A DNA stretch of 64,000 nucleotides from the NCBI GenBank assembly GCA_015143295.1, contig CM026568.1, positions 34,418,441 to 34,482,440 of the forward strand, written 5' to 3'. This DNA is from Tetracentron sinense. Lineage: Eukaryota; Streptophyta; Magnoliopsida; Trochodendrales; Trochodendraceae. Shown here piece after piece: positions 60,806-64,000 of this stretch (position 1 is its first letter; every line of letters begins with the position of its first letter). Both the position numbers and the translations under genes were made by a program. The notes under the pieces were generated by a model that was not told the DNA's origin, searched no databases, and saw nothing but the letters and a program-made list of their open reading frames with translations.

Positions 60806-61720
60806 CATGGTTGTCAAGACAATTAGGCGACTTGAGGTGACAGACCCGAAAGGGGGAGAGAGGAGATTGTGAGATAAAAAATAAAAAGAAATAACAGTTT
60901 ACAGTGACAACTGAATAAGAGAGAGAGAGAGTAGGACTACATAAAAAATAGAAAAATAGCACGACACTCAATGTGACAGCGAACAAGGAAGAGAGGGGGG
61001 GAGAGAGGGAGAGACTGTACCTCTTACTCTCATTTCTTCTCAATTATACTCGAGAGAAGTATAAAAAAACATATAATAAGTAAAATATATATTTATAGGG
61101 CATGTACTAATATAAGACTTTTTAAAATGTGGGTTTAGGAGAGTTTTTTTTTTTTTTTGGGGGGGGGGAATTTGGGGCATTTAAAAAACTTTTTTTGTTA
61201 TTGAGATGCATGTGCCCAGCTATATGCCTAGTCGCACCTTTAACAATATGCAAAAAATAGAGAGCGGACATATGCTCCACCCACAAACAGAGGGAGGGAG
61301 AGATGGTCCACCCATTGATTGAAGAGAGGACAAGTTAACATGAGAAAAACATACTTGACACCATTTGTCTCTTCTTTCTTCTTCTATCTACAAACATTTT
61401 TTTTTGACAAATATACAAACCCTAACATATTACATTGGAAAAACATTCTTGACACCGTTTGTCTCTTTTCTTCTATCTGCAAACATTTTTTTCGTCAAAT
61501 ATACAAACTCTAACATATTACATGGTAAAATACATGAGAAGTATATAAAATAGCATGCCTTTTTGTTTACCAAACTACCATATTTAAATAAAATAAATGT
61601 TTATTTCCTTAAATAATAATAATACATATATCAGAATTTTAATAATAACCGCCTAGGTAGTCAGTCGCCTAAGTCCAGCAAAGCGCCTGGTCGCCTAGGC
61701 GACACCTTTAACAACTACAT
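60806..61720. mobile_element. Probable degenerate relative of the hAT GCCTAGGCG family
   Basis: The left edge CATGGTTGTCAAGACAATTA with GGCGAC, and the right edge GTCGCCTAGGCGACACCTTT followed by AACAACTACA, resemble the TIRs at 13144 and 17372. The flanks CCCACC/TCCACC are only a weak duplication. The interior differs. Confidence 0.4.
61334..61530 (+). repeat. Two-unit tandem repeat, about 98 bp
   Basis: Two copies share AAACAT.CTTGACACC.TTTGTCTC, then TTCTTCTATCT and AAATATACAAAC, with small indels. The overlapping reading frames in this stretch are repeat artefacts. Confidence 0.8.
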
Positions 61721-62114
61721 CCACCTTTGCGAAAAAAGTCAACGTCACTATTGGTGCTCTAGAGAGTATAACTATACAAGAACTTTTGACCAAAACATAA
61801 ATCTCGAAACTCGATTGTTACCTCTTATATTTGGAAGAGTCAACGGACTCTCTAGGGCGCTAGATGCCCATGCAATTGCATAACATGGAAGCAATTTCAA
61901 ATTTTTCGTGAAGTATAAATACCAAATCCACGGCCTTAGTGTTGATTTCTTCCTTTACATTCATGTGAAGAAATACTTTGTGATGAGCTTTTACAGCAAA
62001 AGGGCAATCTAAATGCATGCCACTTGGAAACAAAAGATTGTAGCAGGATCCCCAACTCCAATAGCATAAGCCTTCTTATCTCCATACGAGCACAAATAGC
62101 AATATACCATAACC

Positions 62115-62534
62115 CAATGTTTTAAAACCCGAAAACTCGACTCGACTCAGAAACTTGCCGAGTAGAGTCAACGCGGAAACTTGGGCAATAATGACACCTA
62201 AAACTCGGACATATATAATATTTTTCTAATACTATATATATGGTAAAAATTCAAAATTAATGATAAACGATGCCTAAAATGAGATATATAGTTCAATATA
62301 AACTAAACACCCCCTTTTGTTTCGTATTTATACTTAAAGAGTGAGTGAGGTGTGTTAAAAAAAAAAAAACATAATTTGGTCACTGGGTAGGCCGGTTTAC
62401 TCGATTTTTTGTCTTAACAAAAAAGTACAAAACTTGGGCGAGTTACTCGGTTTTCAGTGTCAAAACTGAGTTTTACCTCAATCTCGACTCGAAGCCTAGC
62501 CGAGTTGAGTCGACTCGCCGAGTTTAATACTATG
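62115..62534. mobile_element. hAT-type MITE (GAGTCGAG family), second copy
   Basis: Ends CAATGTTTTAAAACCCG and CGAGTTTAATACTATG match the copy at 46762-47224 over most of its length. An 8-bp duplication CCATAACC lies at 62107-62114 and 62535-62542. 420 bp. Confidence 0.88.
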
Positions 62535-63107
62535 CCATAACCCTTCTGAACTCCATGAGAGCACAACCCACCCTCTATATAGAACTGAACACCAGCTAAT
62601 CCAGTCCATACAATGAATTGGAACCGCTTTGGACTGGAAGGTCCAACTGATTGACTTGGGGACAACCACTCAGGGGATCTATCCTACCTTGGCGGGGTTG
62701 TAATAACCCCTAAAAACCCGGTGATCCACATGGTTCAACCAGAAAACCATTCAACTGGAGCAATTTGTGTCAGGCGGGAAGAGTCATTGCATTTAGAGAT
62801 AGAGGATCAAAGAGGAGGAGAGAGAGAGAGAGAGAGACTCTATGAGCTGTTTTATGTCAGTGAGGTAATTTACCCATCAGAAGAAGAAGAAAAATTAGCA
62901 ATGAGGTAATTTCAAACAGAAACCGTTCAATGAGCTTTCAAAAAATTGGAAAGCTCCTCTTTGTTGCCTTGTCTCAGGTTCATCTCGTTATTGAATCTTT
63001 CGACCTAGCAATTCAGTAGGACGAAGAGGGGAGAGACTGAAAATTAATAACAAAAGGGGAAAGGTAAAGAAGGCTTTCCTTCTTCAGGAAGGATTTATCC
63101 AGGCAAC

Positions 63108-64000
63108 GTGTCGACTGTAGGTGAGACTGTGAGAGTACACAGCGTGTTTGGTTATTTTAGTAAAGGTCAAACCCATCCTATTATGGATACAGAAAATTAT
63201 AAAAGGGGTCCTCTCATTTCACATGACAATGCCCACAATTCTCAACATAGACAAGCCCAAGGCACTTTGTCGGATGGGCCATCCACCGACAAGCCCAAGA
63301 TCGACCAAAGACGACACCTTCAATGTGTGGCTTCTTATATTGGGGAACAATAAGAAGGAAGGCATTAACACTGATTCACCGAGAGAAGAGCATCCAGAAG
63401 GAACCCTGCAAAACAAATGGTGGCTTCAACGATCAGCGAAACCTCACTACTGTGCTTCCCGACACTAGATTTGTTGCAAAAGCCAGAGGTTCCAAGACCT
63501 GGGCAGCACTGGATAGCAAATCTTCTTCATCATCCTGCTTCATTGTTAAGAATCTCGAGCAAAGTAGATGGTAGTTGCCAAAAAACGTGTCCTTCAATCC
63601 ACCTCACCTAACGAAGGTCCATGCCGATATTCATGAGGAATTTACGAAGGATGACAGCGTCTCGAAGGAGCCACAGTACTGTCAAGGTTCAAAATTCGAT
63701 ATTTTGAATATTGACTATGTTTTTTCGGATGACATTGAGCCTAGTGAAATAGAAGAGAAGGGTTTAAATAACACAAGCCCAAACCTGTTTCTTCAGTGAG
63801 GAATATAATATTGGGCACCCAGGTAGTGAGACATCAGTATACGAGAACACCCCATATAACAGTGAAACAGAGGTGTTGTTTTCCAAGGAATATTTGGCCA
63901 AGAAGGTAGCCGACAATGAAGGTCAGGTATGCTCTAGATACTGTTCATCAGGCTCTACTCCAGCTTGTTTTGAGAAAGTAAAGTTGGGAGGGAGCAACAA
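63108..64000 (+). pseudogene. Unidentified coding-like region, broken frames
   Basis: Plus-strand frames with protein-like composition follow one another. One runs to 63,574 (RFVAKARGSKTWAALDSKSS), then after one in-frame stop continues at 63,575-63,799 (KVHADIHEEFTKDDSVSKEP, YVFSDDIEPSEIEEKG). A +1 shift leads to FFSEEYNIGHPGSETSVYEN and KVADNEGQ up to the window edge. Either introns join these pieces or it is a decayed gene. It is antisense to, and possibly inside, the long intron of the AAA-ATPase. I do not recognise the family. Confidence 0.35.

Noticed and set aside
61319-61553. Two overlapping plus-strand reading frames
   Set aside because: They arise from the 98-bp tandem repeat and encode repeated hydrophobic text with no family.
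1-64000. CRISPR array, rRNA genes, operons or prokaryotic insertion sequences
   Set aside because: No regularly spaced direct repeats, rRNA-like blocks or prokaryotic gene structure; the spliced genes are plant.

Overview
This window is nuclear DNA from a flowering plant. The host genes have plant introns and plant protein families, and the spacers are full of plant transposons: Ty3 and Ty1 LTR elements, L1-type LINEs, hAT and Mutator MITEs, and Helitrons. Very long but still readable introns (9.6 kb and 16.7 kb), with much LINE sequence, resemble a woody early-diverging angiosperm such as a magnoliid. That placement is inference only. No bacterial, viral, CRISPR, rRNA or convincing tRNA feature was seen.

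Four host genes are supported. (1) A secreted triacylglycerol (acid) lipase on the plus strand, 2306-5816, nine exons, 413 aa, intact. (2) NUP54, a nuclear pore channel nucleoporin, on the minus strand, 20037-8415, nine exons, 344 aa, intact despite a 9.6 kb intron. (3) COG2, a subunit of the Golgi tethering complex, on the minus strand, 49002-23254, twelve exons, 749 aa, intact despite a 16.7 kb intron. (4) The C-terminal 409 aa of a large plant AAA-ATPase (At4g02480/DAA1 clade) on the minus strand, 58811-53714; its N-terminal exons are not in the window. There is also a broken LRR receptor-like protein gene at about 6570-7532 (minus) and an unidentified, coding-like but broken plus-strand region at 63108-64000.

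Layout. 1-2250: spacer with two Mutator-type MITEs. 2250-5816: lipase, with a MITE inside a MITE in intron 2. 5817-8414: spacer with the LRR pseudogene. 8415-20037: NUP54, whose intron holds a decayed Ty1/copia element, a Ty3 solo LTR inside it, and a hAT MITE inside that. 20240-23020: a cluster of small Helitrons and foldback MITEs. 23254-49002: COG2, whose intron 7 carries one long LINE, a tandem duplication split by a second LINE that is itself split by a Ty3/gypsy element, and a hAT element split by a third LINE. 49003-53700: spacer with a three-level nest of a foldback element, a Mutator MITE and a hAT MITE. 53714-64000: the AAA-ATPase and the repeat-filled region upstream of its first visible exon.

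The host genes do housekeeping or defence work (lipid hydrolysis, nuclear transport, Golgi traffic, an AAA motor) and do not form a shared pathway. The main interest is genomic: many insertions can be put in order because their target-site duplications survive, and two divergent LTRs share a short conserved reading frame. I found no clear new defence or metabolic system.
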